From contig NZ_CP036282.1 in the NCBI RefSeq assembly GCF_006974105.1, forward strand, positions 1,054,001 through 1,118,000: a DNA stretch of 64,000 nucleotides, in the 5' to 3' direction. Position 1 is the first letter of the stretch. Every line of letters begins with the position of its first letter. The stretch comes from Rhodoferax aquaticus. Its GTDB lineage: Bacteria > Pseudomonadota > Gammaproteobacteria > Burkholderiales > Burkholderiaceae_C. Both the position numbers and the translations under genes were made by a program. Shown here in pieces: positions 15,879 through 26,574 of the stretch. The notes beneath the pieces were generated by a model. That model was not told where the DNA came from. It did not search any database and saw only the letters and a list, made by a program, of their open reading frames with translations.

Positions 15879-16916
15879 ATGAAAAGCCTGAACCTATCCC
15901 GCAAGTCGTTTGCTAAAACTCTGTTGGTCACCGCCTTGGTGGCTGCCAGCGGATTTGCAGCGGCGCAATCCAAGATCGCCCTGATCAGTCACGCGCCCGA
16001 CTCTGACTCTTGGTGGAACACCATCAAAAACTCGGTCAAGCAAGCTGGTGAAGACTACGGCGTGCAGGTGGACTACCGCAACCCCGCCAACGGCGACTTG
16101 GCCGACATGGCGCGTTTGATTGAGCAGGCCGCAGCCCAAGGCTATGACGGCGTGATCGTGACGATTGCGGACTACAACGTGCTGCAAAGCTCCATCAAGA
16201 AGCTCACGGACAAGAAGATTCCGGTGATCACCATCAACTCCGGCACCACCGAGCAAAGCGAGAAGCTGGGCGCCATCATGCATGTGGGCCAACCTGAGTA
16301 CGAGGCAGGCAAGGGCGCGGGCATGCGTGCCAAAGCTGACGGTGTGAAGTCTTTCTTGTGCGTGAACCATTACGCCACCAACCCTGCATCGTTTGAGCGT
16401 TGCCGTGGTTTTGCGGAAGCCATTGGCGCGGACTTCAAGAAGAGCACCATTGACTCTGGCGAAGACCCAACGGGCATCGAAGCCAAAGTGTCGGCTTACT
16501 TGCGTCAAAACCCCACTACCGGTGCGGTGCTGACCCTGGGGCCAACCTCGGCCCACCCCACTTTGAAAGTGCTGGAAAAAGCAGGCCTGAAGGGCAAGAT
16601 GTGGATGGCGACTTTCGATTTGTCCGACGAAATTTCCAAGGGCATCAAAGACGGTTCGGTGAAGTTTGGTATTGACCAACAACCGTACTTGCAAGGCTAC
16701 ATCCCTGTGGCGGTGCTTGCGACCATGAAGTCCACCAAGTCCACGGATTTGGCCGCTGTGTCTGCCGCAGTAAAAGCCAACGCCAAGACGGCTGCACGCT
16801 TTGCTGAATACGGCTTGGCACCTGCTTACGGCCCACGCCACATTGGTTCTGGCCCTGGCTTTGTGACCAAGGAAAACATTGGCAAGGTTGAAAAATACGC
16901 TGGCCAATACCGTTAA
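15879..16916 (+). CDS. Periplasmic inositol/sugar-binding protein of ABC importer
   Basis: A 345-residue substrate-binding protein of the ribose/galactose type. It has a Sec signal peptide (cleavage near AAAQ, residue 29), then SKIALISHAPDSDSWWNTIKN, the family opening in which Trp and Asp contact the sugar. GYDGVIVTIADYNVLQ and GIDQQPYLQGYIPV are further family motifs; the latter near residue 265 contributes sugar contacts. A Shine-Dalgarno (TTGGAG) lies eight bases before the ATG. It is the first gene of the plus-strand operon and is followed by an intercistronic hairpin. Myo-inositol as ligand is inferred from the operon. Confidence 0.88.
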   Translation: MKSLNLSRKSFAKTLLVTALVAASGFAAAQSKIALISHAPDSDSWWNTIKNSVKQAGEDYGVQVDYRNPANGDLADMARLIEQAAAQGYDGVIVTIADYNVLQSSIKKLTDKKIPVITINSGTTEQSEKLGAIMHVGQPEYEAGKGAGMRAKADGVKSFLCVNHYATNPASFERCRGFAEAIGADFKKSTIDSGEDPTGIEAKVSAYLRQNPTTGAVLTLGPTSAHPTLKVLEKAGLKGKMWMATFDLSDEISKGIKDGSVKFGIDQQPYLQGYIPVAVLATMKSTKSTDLAAVSAAVKANAKTAARFAEYGLAPAYGPRHIGSGPGFVTKENIGKVEKYAGQYR

Positions 16917-16928
16917 CGCGTAGTCCCC

Positions 16929-16962
16929 CAGGGTCTTAGGCACACGCGTGCCTTTGACCCTG
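16929..16962 (+). promoter_or_regulatory. Intercistronic stem-loop after binding-protein gene
   Basis: A two-tier hairpin: outer stem CAGGGTC/GACCCTG, inner stem GGCAC/GTGCC, ACGC loop, no T-run. In ABC importer operons such structures after the binding-protein gene usually protect its mRNA 3' end and lower expression of the downstream membrane genes. That role is inferred. Confidence 0.6.
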
Positions 16963-17017
16963 TCTTAAGGCCTCTGAAAAGGCCCTCCATTTCCTCGTAC
17001 CCCAAGCCAAAGCCAGA

Positions 17018-18178
17018 ATGATGGACGCGACCCTTATGACCCCCCAAGCCCCCAACCCAGCACCTGCTGCACCCACGGATGACCGGGTGCGCGAGGTCAG
17101 CCCCTTGCGCAAACTGATGTCGCGCCCCGAGTTCGGCGCCTTGGCGGGAACCCTGTTGGTGATTGCCATGTTTGCGGTCAGCGCAGGCGGCTCTGGCATG
17201 TTTAGCGCCGAAGGCGTGGTGAACTGGAGCACTGTTGCCGCTTACCTGGGCGTGTTGGCCGTGGGCGCAGCGCTGCTCATGATTGCCGGTGAGTTTGATT
17301 TGTCGGTGGGCTCCATGATTGGCTTTGCCGGCATGCTCTTGGCCATACCCGCCTTGTACTGGGGCTGGCCTTTGTGGTTGGCCACCGTATTTGCGTTTGC
17401 CGTCGCATTGGCCTTGGGCTGGCTCAACGGCTGGCTGGTGGTGCGCACCGGCTTGCCGTCTTTTATTGTGACTTTGGCCTTCTTCTTTATTCTGCGTGGC
17501 CTATCCTTGGCGGTGTCCGTCATCTTCACTGGCAAAACCATTTTGAGCGGCAATGGCGACTTGGTCTTGCGTGACATGTTTGCCACCGATCCCGTGATTT
17601 CTTTCTTCTTCCATGGCTACACCCTGACGGGGGTGTTTGATGCACTGGCCCGCATGGGGGTGATTGCTGCGCGTGACGATGGCACCGCCTTGGCAACTGG
17701 TTTGCCCAAGGCCGTGGTGTGGTGGTTTGCGTTGACAGCGGCAGGCGCCTTTGTGTTGGCCCGCACCCGCATGGGCAACTGGATTCAGGCCGTGGGTGGT
17801 GATGCCAACGCGGCCAAGAATGTGGGCATACCGGTGGCGCGCGTCAAGATCAGCTTGTTTGTGTTCATGGCGTTTTGCTCCACTGTGTTCGCGGTCTTGC
17901 AAGTGGCAGACGCCGGCTCTGCAGCAGCCGACCGGGGCTTGCAAAAAGAGTTTGAAGCCATCATCGCCGCGGTGATTGGCGGCTGCTTGCTCACCGGTGG
18001 CTATGGCTCGGTGGTGGGGGCAGCGTTTGGTGCCTTGATCTTTGGCATGGTGCAAATTGGCATTGGCTACACCAGCATTGACAACAACTGGTACCGCGTG
18101 TTCTTGGGCTTGATGCTGCTGATTGCGGTGCTCTTTAACAACTACATCCGCACCCGCTTTGCCTTGGGCCGCCGCTAA
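17018..18178 (+). CDS. ABC importer permease, inositol uptake
   Basis: A 386-residue inner-membrane protein of the RbsC/BPD_transp_2 family. A hydrophilic N-terminus (to about residue 45) is followed by about ten hydrophobic segments. Recognisable family motifs are AGEFDLSVGSMIGFAGM (near residue 90), LAFFFILRGLSLAV, AVGGDANAAKNVGI (the cytoplasmic loop that couples to the ATPase, near residue 260) and EFEAIIAAVIGGCLLTGGYG. It is about 40 residues longer than RbsC because of the N-terminus and an extended periplasmic loop near residues 175-220. It works with the upstream binding protein and the downstream ATPase. Confidence 0.88.
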   Translation: MMDATLMTPQAPNPAPAAPTDDRVREVSPLRKLMSRPEFGALAGTLLVIAMFAVSAGGSGMFSAEGVVNWSTVAAYLGVLAVGAALLMIAGEFDLSVGSMIGFAGMLLAIPALYWGWPLWLATVFAFAVALALGWLNGWLVVRTGLPSFIVTLAFFFILRGLSLAVSVIFTGKTILSGNGDLVLRDMFATDPVISFFFHGYTLTGVFDALARMGVIAARDDGTALATGLPKAVVWWFALTAAGAFVLARTRMGNWIQAVGGDANAAKNVGIPVARVKISLFVFMAFCSTVFAVLQVADAGSAAADRGLQKEFEAIIAAVIGGCLLTGGYGSVVGAAFGALIFGMVQIGIGYTSIDNNWYRVFLGLMLLIAVLFNNYIRTRFALGRR

Positions 18179-18197
18179 ACATTGACAGAGAAACAGC

Positions 18198-18983
18198 ATG
18201 ACTGACTACATTCTTCAGCTCGAAGACGTGAGCAAATACTTTGGCTCGGTGATCGCCCTGGGTGGCGTCACACTGCGCCTGCGCCGTGGCGAAGTGCACT
18301 GCCTGCTGGGTGACAACGGGGCAGGCAAGTCCACCCTGATCAAGACCTTGGCGGGTGTGCATGCCCCAGACAAAGGCCAGTACATCTTGGAAGGCAAGCC
18401 CGTGCGCTTTAACTCGCCACGCGAAGCCTTGGACCTAGGCATTGGTACCGTGTACCAAGACCTGGCGTTGGTGCCCCTGATGAGTGTGGCGCGCAACTTC
18501 TTCATGGGCCGCGAGCCGGTCAAAAAACTGTTCGGCTTTTTGCCGGTGATGGACCACCACCATGCGGCCCGAACCGCGGGCGACAAGCTGCGCGACATGG
18601 GCATTCGCATTCGCGATGCCAACCAGATGATTGGCACCATGTCGGGCGGCGAGAAGCAGTGCTTGGCCATTGCCCGCGCGATTCACTTTGGCGCCAAGGT
18701 GTTGATTCTGGACGAGCCTACCGCTGCCTTGGGGGTGAAGCAATCGGCCAATGTGCTCAAGCTCATTGCCAAGGCCCGTGCGCGGGGCATTTCGGTCATT
18801 TTCATCACCCACAATGTGAACCACGCTTACCCTATCGCAGACAGCTTCACGCTGCTCAACCGGGGTAAGTCTTTGGGCACGTATTTGAAGAAAGACGTGA
18901 GCAAGGACGAAGTCTTGGACATGATGGCCGGTGGCGAAGAGATGCAAAAACTCATGGCCGATTTAGACGGTGTAACCATTTAA
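18198..18983 (+). CDS. ABC importer ATPase, single nucleotide-binding domain
   Basis: A 261-residue ATPase energising inositol uptake. It has Walker A GDNGAGKST (residue about 37), the Q-loop region VYQDLALVPLMSV, signature MSGGEKQ (about 148), Walker B VLILDEPTAAL (about 169) and switch His in FITHN. Sugar importers of the RbsA/MglA type usually have two fused ATPase domains (about 500 residues). This is a natural one-domain version (FrcA-like) that would act as a homodimer. The gene starts 19 bases after the permease and ends 7 bases before iolC, so translation is closely linked. Confidence 0.9.
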   Translation: MTDYILQLEDVSKYFGSVIALGGVTLRLRRGEVHCLLGDNGAGKSTLIKTLAGVHAPDKGQYILEGKPVRFNSPREALDLGIGTVYQDLALVPLMSVARNFFMGREPVKKLFGFLPVMDHHHAARTAGDKLRDMGIRIRDANQMIGTMSGGEKQCLAIARAIHFGAKVLILDEPTAALGVKQSANVLKLIAKARARGISVIFITHNVNHAYPIADSFTLLNRGKSLGTYLKKDVSKDEVLDMMAGGEEMQKLMADLDGVTI

Positions 18984-18990
18984 GGCGCGC

Positions 18991-20925
18991 ATGACACACT
19001 TGAAATTTCCCGCAGGGCGCGACTTTGACTTGGCGTGCTTGGGCCGCCTAGCCGTTGACCTGTACGCGCAGCAAATGGGCAGCCGCTTGGAAGACGCGCG
19101 CAGCATGGCCATGTACTTGGGCGGCAGTTCTGCCAACCTGGCATTTGGTGTGGCCCGCTTGGGGCTCAAGAGCGCCATGATTTCTCGCGTGGGCAACGAG
19201 CAAATGGGCCGGTTCTTGACCGACACCTTGAACGCCACGGGCTGCGACACCAGCCAAGTTCAAGTCGACCCCCACCGCTTAACCGCGCTGGTGCTTTTGG
19301 GTATCAAAGACCGTGACACATTTCCGCTCTTGTTTGTGCGCGAAAACTGCGCCGATATGGCCTTGGATGCACGCCTGATTGACGAGGCCTTTATCGCCCG
19401 CTGCCGCGCCCTGGCCATTACCGGTACGCACTTGTCTACCCCCGGCACCCGTGCTGCGGCCCAGGTAGCGCTGCGCCATGCGCACACCCATGGCGTGGTG
19501 CGGGTGCTGGACATTGACTACCGCCCTGTGCTGTGGGGCCTGACCCCGCGCGGTGCTGGCGAAAACCGCTACGTTCCCGACGCCGCAGTCACCCAGCAAC
19601 TGCAAGAGGTGTTGCCCCAGTTTGACCTGCTGGTAGGCACCGAAGAAGAGTTCTTTATTGCCGGCGGCGTGGCTGACGATTTGATTGCCAGCTTGCAGGC
19701 CGTGCGTGCGGTGAGCAAGGCCACTTTGGTGGTGAAGCGCGGAGCCTTGGGCTGCGCGGTGATTGAGGGTGACATTCCGGCCAACATCAACGATGCCCCG
19801 ACCTACCAAGGCGAGCGTGTGGAAGTGCTCAACGTGCTGGGCGCGGGCGACGCATTTTTGTCGGGCCTCATGGCCAGTTTGCTGCAAGGCAAAGACTGGG
19901 CGCAAGCCACGCAAGTGGCCAATGCCTGTGGCGCCATTGTGGTGTCGCGCCACGCGTGTTCTGCCGCGATGCCTACGCCAGCCGAGCTGGCCCATTGGTT
20001 TGGGGGCAGCCGCAACCCCAAGGTCGATGCTGACCAACAACTCAAGCATTTGCACCGCGTGACTGCCGCGCGCCCTGTGTGGAACGAGCTGTGCGTGATG
20101 GCCTTTGACCACCGCAGCCAGTTCTTTGAATTAAGCCGTGAAGCAGGCGTTTCTGATGCCCGCATCCCCGCCTTGAAAAAGCTGCTGGTGCAAGCCGCTG
20201 AACAGGTAGAAAAAAGCCACCAACTCCAAGGCCACACCGGTGTGCTGGTGGACGGTGGCGACTACGGCGCCGACGCCTTGGCCAGCGCGACCGGCCGTGG
20301 CTGGTGGGTGGGTCGTCCTGTGGAGCTGCCTGGCTCACGCCCCTTGCGCTTTGACGGCACACGCTCGATTGGCACCGCGCTCACCCAGTGGCCCACCGAG
20401 CAAGTGGTGAAATGCTTGGTGCACTACCACCCCGATGATGCGTATACCCTGCGCCTAGAGCAAGAGCAGCGTGTGCTGGAGTTGTGGGAAGCCACACGCG
20501 CCAGCGGTAACGAACTCTTGCTAGAAATCATTTGCCCCCGCGCCATGACGCCAGCGGGCACCGAAGACGCCGCCGTGCTGCGCGCAGTCAAACGCTTTTA
20601 CAACCTGGGCGTGAAGCCCGAGTGGTGGAAGCTAGCGCCCTTGCAAGCACAGGGTTGGAGCGACTTGCAAGCCTTGGTGGCGGAGCGCGACCCCTACTGC
20701 CGTGGTGCGGTGATTCTGGGCTTGAACCAACCTTTGCAAGTGCTGGTGGACAGCTTTGCACTGGCGACCAACCCCATCGTCAAAGGCTTTATGGTGGGGC
20801 GCACGCTATGGGCCAGCGCGTCTTTGCGTTGGTTGAAAAACGAAATTACGGACGCTATGTTGGTGCAAGAGGTTGCTGCTAACTTTGCCGTCTTGGTAGA
20901 CGCCTGGCGCAAGCGCAAGTCCTAA
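18991..20925 (+). CDS. iolC: 5-dehydro-2-deoxygluconokinase fused to aldolase-like domain
   Basis: A 644-residue two-domain enzyme. Residues about 8-330 are a PfkB sugar kinase: GRLAVDLYAQQMG, YLGGSSANLAFG and the anion-hole signature VLGAGDAFLSGLM (near 284). This domain phosphorylates 2-deoxy-5-keto-D-gluconate. Residues about 345-640 match the DUF2090/IolJ-like domain (CVMAFDHRSQFFEL, LVDGGDYGADAL, GFMVGRTLWA), a TIM-barrel aldolase expected to split the product into dihydroxyacetone phosphate and malonate semialdehyde. The fusion is known in Proteobacteria and explains why no separate iolJ is present. It sits mid-operon, 7 bases after the ATPase gene. Confidence 0.92.
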   Translation: MTHLKFPAGRDFDLACLGRLAVDLYAQQMGSRLEDARSMAMYLGGSSANLAFGVARLGLKSAMISRVGNEQMGRFLTDTLNATGCDTSQVQVDPHRLTALVLLGIKDRDTFPLLFVRENCADMALDARLIDEAFIARCRALAITGTHLSTPGTRAAAQVALRHAHTHGVVRVLDIDYRPVLWGLTPRGAGENRYVPDAAVTQQLQEVLPQFDLLVGTEEEFFIAGGVADDLIASLQAVRAVSKATLVVKRGALGCAVIEGDIPANINDAPTYQGERVEVLNVLGAGDAFLSGLMASLLQGKDWAQATQVANACGAIVVSRHACSAAMPTPAELAHWFGGSRNPKVDADQQLKHLHRVTAARPVWNELCVMAFDHRSQFFELSREAGVSDARIPALKKLLVQAAEQVEKSHQLQGHTGVLVDGGDYGADALASATGRGWWVGRPVELPGSRPLRFDGTRSIGTALTQWPTEQVVKCLVHYHPDDAYTLRLEQEQRVLELWEATRASGNELLLEIICPRAMTPAGTEDAAVLRAVKRFYNLGVKPEWWKLAPLQAQGWSDLQALVAERDPYCRGAVILGLNQPLQVLVDSFALATNPIVKGFMVGRTLWASASLRWLKNEITDAMLVQEVAANFAVLVDAWRKRKS

Positions 20926-20962
20926 GCACTGCGCGCAAGTCACAACTTACACAACGATTCGG

Positions 20963-22831
20963 ATGACAACGCAAAAACTCACCATGACCCAGGCCCTAGT
21001 GCGCCATTTGGCTGCACTGCGCGTGGAGATGAACGACGGCACCGTGCAGCCTTATTGCGGCGGGGTGTTTTCTATTTTTGGCCACGGCAATGTGGCTGGT
21101 CTGGGCGAAGCCCTGTGGGCCAGCCGCACCGACTTGCCCACCTACCGGGCGCACAACGAGCAAGCCATGGCGCATGCGGCTATTGCGTACAGCAAAGCCC
21201 AGTTTCGCCAACGCATCATGGCGGTGACCACCTCCATTGGCCCTGGCGCTACTAATTTGGTCACCGCCGCAGCGCTGGCCCATGTGAACCGCTTGCCCGT
21301 GCTGCTCTTGCCGGGCGACACCTTTACGTCGCGTGCGCCGGACCCGGTGCTGCAGCAAATCGAAGACTTTGCCCAAGGCGACCTCAGTGCGAACGATGCC
21401 TTCAGGCCCGTGACCCGCTACTTTGACCGCATCACCGATGCCCGCCAAATTTTGACGGCCTTGCCACGCGCCATTCAGGTCATGACCGACCCCGCCAACT
21501 GCGGCCCGGTGTGTTTGGCGCTGCCACAAGACGTGCAAACCCAGGCTTTGGATTGCCCTGAGAGCTTCTTGCAGCCTGAGACGATTCGCTTTCGCCGTCC
21601 GCCAGCGGATGCGTTTGAGTTGCGCCGCGCCACCGAAGCGCTGCGCGCTGCCAAGCAACCGCTCATTGTTGTGGGTGGTGGTGTTTTGTATTCGCAAGCG
21701 TGGGATGCCTTGCGTGCCTTTGCGCAGGCCCATGGCGTGCCCGTGGTGGAGTCGCAAGCGGGCAAGAGCAGCTTGGCCTGGGACCACCCGCTGAACTTGG
21801 GTGCCATTGGCGTTACCGGCTCGCCCGCAGCCAATGCCATGGCTGCCGAGGCCGATGTGGTGCTGGCCGTGGGCACGCGCCTGCAAGACTTCACTACCGG
21901 CTCGCACAGCCTGTTTGCCAAAGCCACCATCGTGGGTTTGAACGTCAACAGCATGGACGCCCACAAATGGCGCAGCCTGGCCTTGGTGGCTGACGCCCGT
22001 GTGGGCCTGGAGCAGCTGAGCAGCGCCTTAGGCGCGTGGGTAGCCGATGCTGCGTGGACCGCACGTGGCAAAGACCTGGCCTCGCGCTGGGAGGCTCGTG
22101 TCACCGCGCTCACCATTGCTACGCCAAGCGATGTGCTGCCCTACGACGCAGAGGTGATTGGCGCGGTGCGTGACTCGCTGAACGACACGGGTGGCAACAG
22201 CGGCGAGCATGACGTAGCGGTGTGCGCCGCAGGCACATTGCCTGCCGAGCTGCACAAGCTGTGGCGTGCAACCCTGCCGGGCAACTACCACATGGAGTAT
22301 GGCTACTCCTGCATGGGCTACGAGATTGCGGGCGGCATGGGCGTCAAGATGGCGCGTCCCGCGCAAGAAGTCATCGTCATGGTGGGCGATGGCTCTTACA
22401 TGATGATGAACTCCGAGATCGCCACCTCCGTCATGCTGGGCAAAAAGCTCATCATCGTGGTGCTGGACAACCGGGGCTATGGTTGCATTCAGCGTTTGCA
22501 ACTGGCCACGGGCAATCCGCGCTTTAACAACCTGCTGGACGACTGCGTGCCTGAAGGCGGCAACCCCAGTGAGATTGACTTTGCTATGCATGCCCGCAGC
22601 ATGGGCGCAGGCGGCGTGCATGTGGCCAATGTGGCGGAGCTCAAAGCCGCCATGCAAGCCGCACGCGCAGCCACCAAGACGCAGGTGATCGTGATTGACA
22701 CCACACACACCCGCACCACGGAAGACGGTGGCTGCTGGTGGGAGGTCGCCATCCCAGAAGTGTCTGAGCGTGCCGAAGTGAAGGCGGCACACCTCCAATA
22801 CCTGGTCGCAAAAAATGCACAGCGTGTGTAG
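20963..22831 (+). CDS. iolD: Trihydroxycyclohexane-1,2-dione hydrolase
   Basis: A 622-residue thiamine-diphosphate enzyme that opens the inositol-derived ring: 3D-trihydroxycyclohexane-1,2-dione plus water gives 5-deoxy-D-glucuronate. It shows the ThDP fold in order: N-terminal Pyr domain with the catalytic Glu in HNEQAMAHAA (about residue 65), a central domain (VVGGGVLYSQAWDAL), and a PP domain with the GDGS...N metal motif (MVGDGSYMMMNSEIA, about 475). Length matches IolD. It is followed 51 bases later by iolE. Confidence 0.94.
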   Translation: MTTQKLTMTQALVRHLAALRVEMNDGTVQPYCGGVFSIFGHGNVAGLGEALWASRTDLPTYRAHNEQAMAHAAIAYSKAQFRQRIMAVTTSIGPGATNLVTAAALAHVNRLPVLLLPGDTFTSRAPDPVLQQIEDFAQGDLSANDAFRPVTRYFDRITDARQILTALPRAIQVMTDPANCGPVCLALPQDVQTQALDCPESFLQPETIRFRRPPADAFELRRATEALRAAKQPLIVVGGGVLYSQAWDALRAFAQAHGVPVVESQAGKSSLAWDHPLNLGAIGVTGSPAANAMAAEADVVLAVGTRLQDFTTGSHSLFAKATIVGLNVNSMDAHKWRSLALVADARVGLEQLSSALGAWVADAAWTARGKDLASRWEARVTALTIATPSDVLPYDAEVIGAVRDSLNDTGGNSGEHDVAVCAAGTLPAELHKLWRATLPGNYHMEYGYSCMGYEIAGGMGVKMARPAQEVIVMVGDGSYMMMNSEIATSVMLGKKLIIVVLDNRGYGCIQRLQLATGNPRFNNLLDDCVPEGGNPSEIDFAMHARSMGAGGVHVANVAELKAAMQAARAATKTQVIVIDTTHTRTTEDGGCWWEVAIPEVSERAEVKAAHLQYLVAKNAQRV

Positions 22832-22882
22832 CACCACCCCCCTATTCTTGAGAACTCAGCAGACACTGCAAAAGGAAAATTC

Positions 22883-23809
22883 ATGACTTGGAACGTACAA
22901 ATCGGCATCAACCCTATTTCTTGGTTCAACGACGACATGCCCTCACTAGGTGGCGAAACGCCTCTGGAAACCGCGCTGCGCGAAGGCAAAGAGATTGGCT
23001 ACGTGGGCTTTGAGCTAGGCAACAAATTTCCCAAAGATGGCCCAGGCTTGAAGGCCAAGTTAGACGAGTACGGGCTGGCCTGCGTGTCGGGCTGGTACTC
23101 AGGCTTTTTGGCCGAATTGGAGCCAGGCCAAACGAACTCGACGGCTGTAGCCGCTGAAATCGAGCGCTGCAAAGCGCACATGAGCAAGCTGCAATACAAC
23201 GGCGTGAAGGTGGTGGTCTATGGCGAATGCGCGGGCACCGTGCAAGGCCAAATGGATACACCCGTGTCCAAGCGCCCGCAGTTTGCCAACGATGCTTTGT
23301 GGCTTGCCTATGCCGAGCGCCTGAACGCCTTTGGTGAACACCTCATCAAGACCTACGGCATCAAGCTGGCGTACCACCACCACATGGGTGCCTATGTGGA
23401 GTCGCCGACGGACATCGACAAGCTGATGACGCTGACCGATCCTGCCAAGGTGTTCTTGCTGTACGACACCGGCCATGCCTACTTTGGTGGCGCAACCGAC
23501 ACCGTAGCTTTGCTCAAGAAACACGTCAAGCGCGTAGTCCATGTGCATTGCAAAGACGTGCGCACCCCGGTCATTGCCCAAGCCCGCAACGACGGTTGGA
23601 GCTTTTTGAGTGGTGTGCTCAATGGCACCTTTACCGTGCCTGGTGACGGCAGCATCGACTACCGCGAAGTGCTCACCACCTTGCGTGAAGCAGGCTATGA
23701 AGGTTGGCTGGTGGTGGAGGCGGAGCAAGACCCTGCTGTAGCCCCCAGCTATGCCTATGCCAGGAAGGGCTTTGAAACCCTGAACGCTTTGGTTAAGAGC
23801 CTGGCCTGA
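22883..23809 (+). CDS. iolE: Myo-inosose-2 dehydratase
   Basis: A 308-residue TIM-barrel enzyme that dehydrates 2-keto-myo-inositol to the substrate of IolD. The start VQIGINPISWFNDDMP is characteristic, as are YVGFELGNKFPKDG, LAYHHHMGAYVESPTDID (metal-binding region), LLYDTGHAYFGGA and WLVVEAEQDPAVAPS near the C-terminus, which supply the Glu/Asp/His metal ligands. Shine-Dalgarno AAAGGAAAA is close to the ATG. No iolI or iolH-like gene is present in the window, although this enzyme is related to them. Confidence 0.94.
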   Translation: MTWNVQIGINPISWFNDDMPSLGGETPLETALREGKEIGYVGFELGNKFPKDGPGLKAKLDEYGLACVSGWYSGFLAELEPGQTNSTAVAAEIERCKAHMSKLQYNGVKVVVYGECAGTVQGQMDTPVSKRPQFANDALWLAYAERLNAFGEHLIKTYGIKLAYHHHMGAYVESPTDIDKLMTLTDPAKVFLLYDTGHAYFGGATDTVALLKKHVKRVVHVHCKDVRTPVIAQARNDGWSFLSGVLNGTFTVPGDGSIDYREVLTTLREAGYEGWLVVEAEQDPAVAPSYAYARKGFETLNALVKSLA

Positions 23810-23819
23810 GACGGCAAAT

Positions 23820-24635
23820 ATGGTCAGCCCTTTACTAGCCAAAGCCGCCCACCAAGGGCGTGAGATTGTGAACGTGACACCCGAGCGCGCGGGCTGGACC
23901 CATGTGGGCTTTCGCGCTGTGCGCCTGCAAGCGGGCGAGTTCGAGGCGTTTGGCACCGAAGCCCGCGAGCTGTGCTTGGTAGTACTTACCGGCACGGTCG
24001 ATGTGACGGTAGACGGCACCACCTACCCCGCACTGGGGCAGCGCCAAAGCGTGTTTGAAGAGGTGTCGCCCGCCGCCGTGTATGTGCCTGCAGGCAGCCA
24101 AGTGCAGGTGCGCGCCGTGTCTGCAGCGGAAGTTGCGTTGTGCACCGCGCCAGCAGGTAGCACCCCTGGCAGCGTGCGGGTGATAGACCCCGCCACCATG
24201 CGCCGCAGTGTGCGTGGCAAGGGCACCAACACCCGCTACATCTGCGACGTATTGCCCCACGACGACCCCACCGCCGCGCACTTGCTGGTGGTGGAGGTGG
24301 TAACGCCTGCCAGCCACTCCAGCAGCTACCCGCCCCACAAGCACGACATTGAGCAACCGCCGGTAGAGACCCAGCTCGAAGAAACGTATTACCACCGCCT
24401 GAACCCGCCCCAAGGCTTTGCGTTCCAGCGGGTGTACACCGACGACCGCAGCTTGGACGAGGCCTGTGCCGTGGAGAACCACGACGTGGTCATGGTGCCG
24501 CGTGGCTACCACCCGGTGGTGGCCCCCCATGGCTACGACCTGTACTACCTCAACGTGATGGCCGGGCCCAACCGCTTTTGGGTCTTCAAGAACGACCCCG
24601 CCCACGAGTGGATGCTGGCCCCCGCCAGCGTCTAG
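23820..24635 (+). CDS. iolB: 5-deoxy-glucuronate isomerase
   Basis: A 271-residue bicupin that converts 5-deoxy-glucuronate to 2-deoxy-5-keto-gluconate, the substrate of the kinase domain of IolC. Motifs include GWTHVGFRAVRL, the central SSYPPHKHD with metal-binding His, EETYYHRLNPPQGFAFQRVYTDDR and VPRGYHPVVAPHGYDLYYLNVMAG in the second cupin. It starts 10 bases after iolE and ends 22 bases before mmsA, consistent with one transcript. Confidence 0.94.
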   Translation: MVSPLLAKAAHQGREIVNVTPERAGWTHVGFRAVRLQAGEFEAFGTEARELCLVVLTGTVDVTVDGTTYPALGQRQSVFEEVSPAAVYVPAGSQVQVRAVSAAEVALCTAPAGSTPGSVRVIDPATMRRSVRGKGTNTRYICDVLPHDDPTAAHLLVVEVVTPASHSSSYPPHKHDIEQPPVETQLEETYYHRLNPPQGFAFQRVYTDDRSLDEACAVENHDVVMVPRGYHPVVAPHGYDLYYLNVMAGPNRFWVFKNDPAHEWMLAPASV

Positions 24636-24657
24636 CCCCACTTATTGAAAGCCTTGC

Positions 24658-26184
<1,527 letters not shown>

Positions 26185-26202
26185 GGCTAGGGCTACTTCG
26201 GG

Positions 26203-26227
26203 CCAAGACTACGGCGTAGTCTCTTGG
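26203..26227 (+). terminator. Candidate hairpin ending the inositol operon
   Basis: AGACTAC/GTAGTCT stem with a GGC loop, extended by CCA/TGG across a bulge, starting 19 bases after the iolA stop. There is no T-run, so it may stabilise the transcript or act with Rho rather than terminate alone. A second weaker inverted repeat (GAAGTAG/CTACTTC, from 26178) overlaps the stop codon. Confidence 0.45.
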
Positions 26228-26574
26228 GTAGACAGCGCATCAGTGAGTAAGTGGCTGAGGTGGCGATCTTGACTTGCCGCTGGCTAGGCCTGCACCCAAC
26301 GCACCCCTCGCAACGCTATGGGGGTGGCTTGCGGCGCTTCTGCATGGTGAACCTGCCACACGGGCGGGAAATCCAAGGTTCGCGCGGGGGTCGAAGCCTG
26401 TTGCTGAGGTCTACACGGCGACGCGCGCGCTATCCGTGTGGATGGTGCCAATGGTGGAATTCAGAGACCTACAATCAACAGCAGGGCCCTGACCTGGGAT
26501 CATCTTCCCAACACTTCGTGGAAAGGTCTAGGAGCCGCATCCAATAAGCCCGTCATCAATGCCTGAAAGAAACC
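26228..26574. other. Gene-free stretch, about 350 bases
   Basis: Two overlapping ORFs of 98 and 72 codons exist here but have no sensible start site or composition, and I reject them. I see no repeat copy. The end of this stretch must hold the promoter of the small gene at 26575. Confidence 0.6.

Noticed and set aside
15894..16943. 349-codon ORF opposite the binding-protein gene
   Set aside because: Shadow of a high-GC gene; the plus-strand gene has a signal peptide, family motifs and a Shine-Dalgarno.
26251..26547. 98- and 72-codon ORFs between iolA and the 86-residue gene
   Set aside because: No Shine-Dalgarno, odd composition rich in Arg/Trp/Gly, and the two frames overlap; neither looks like protein.
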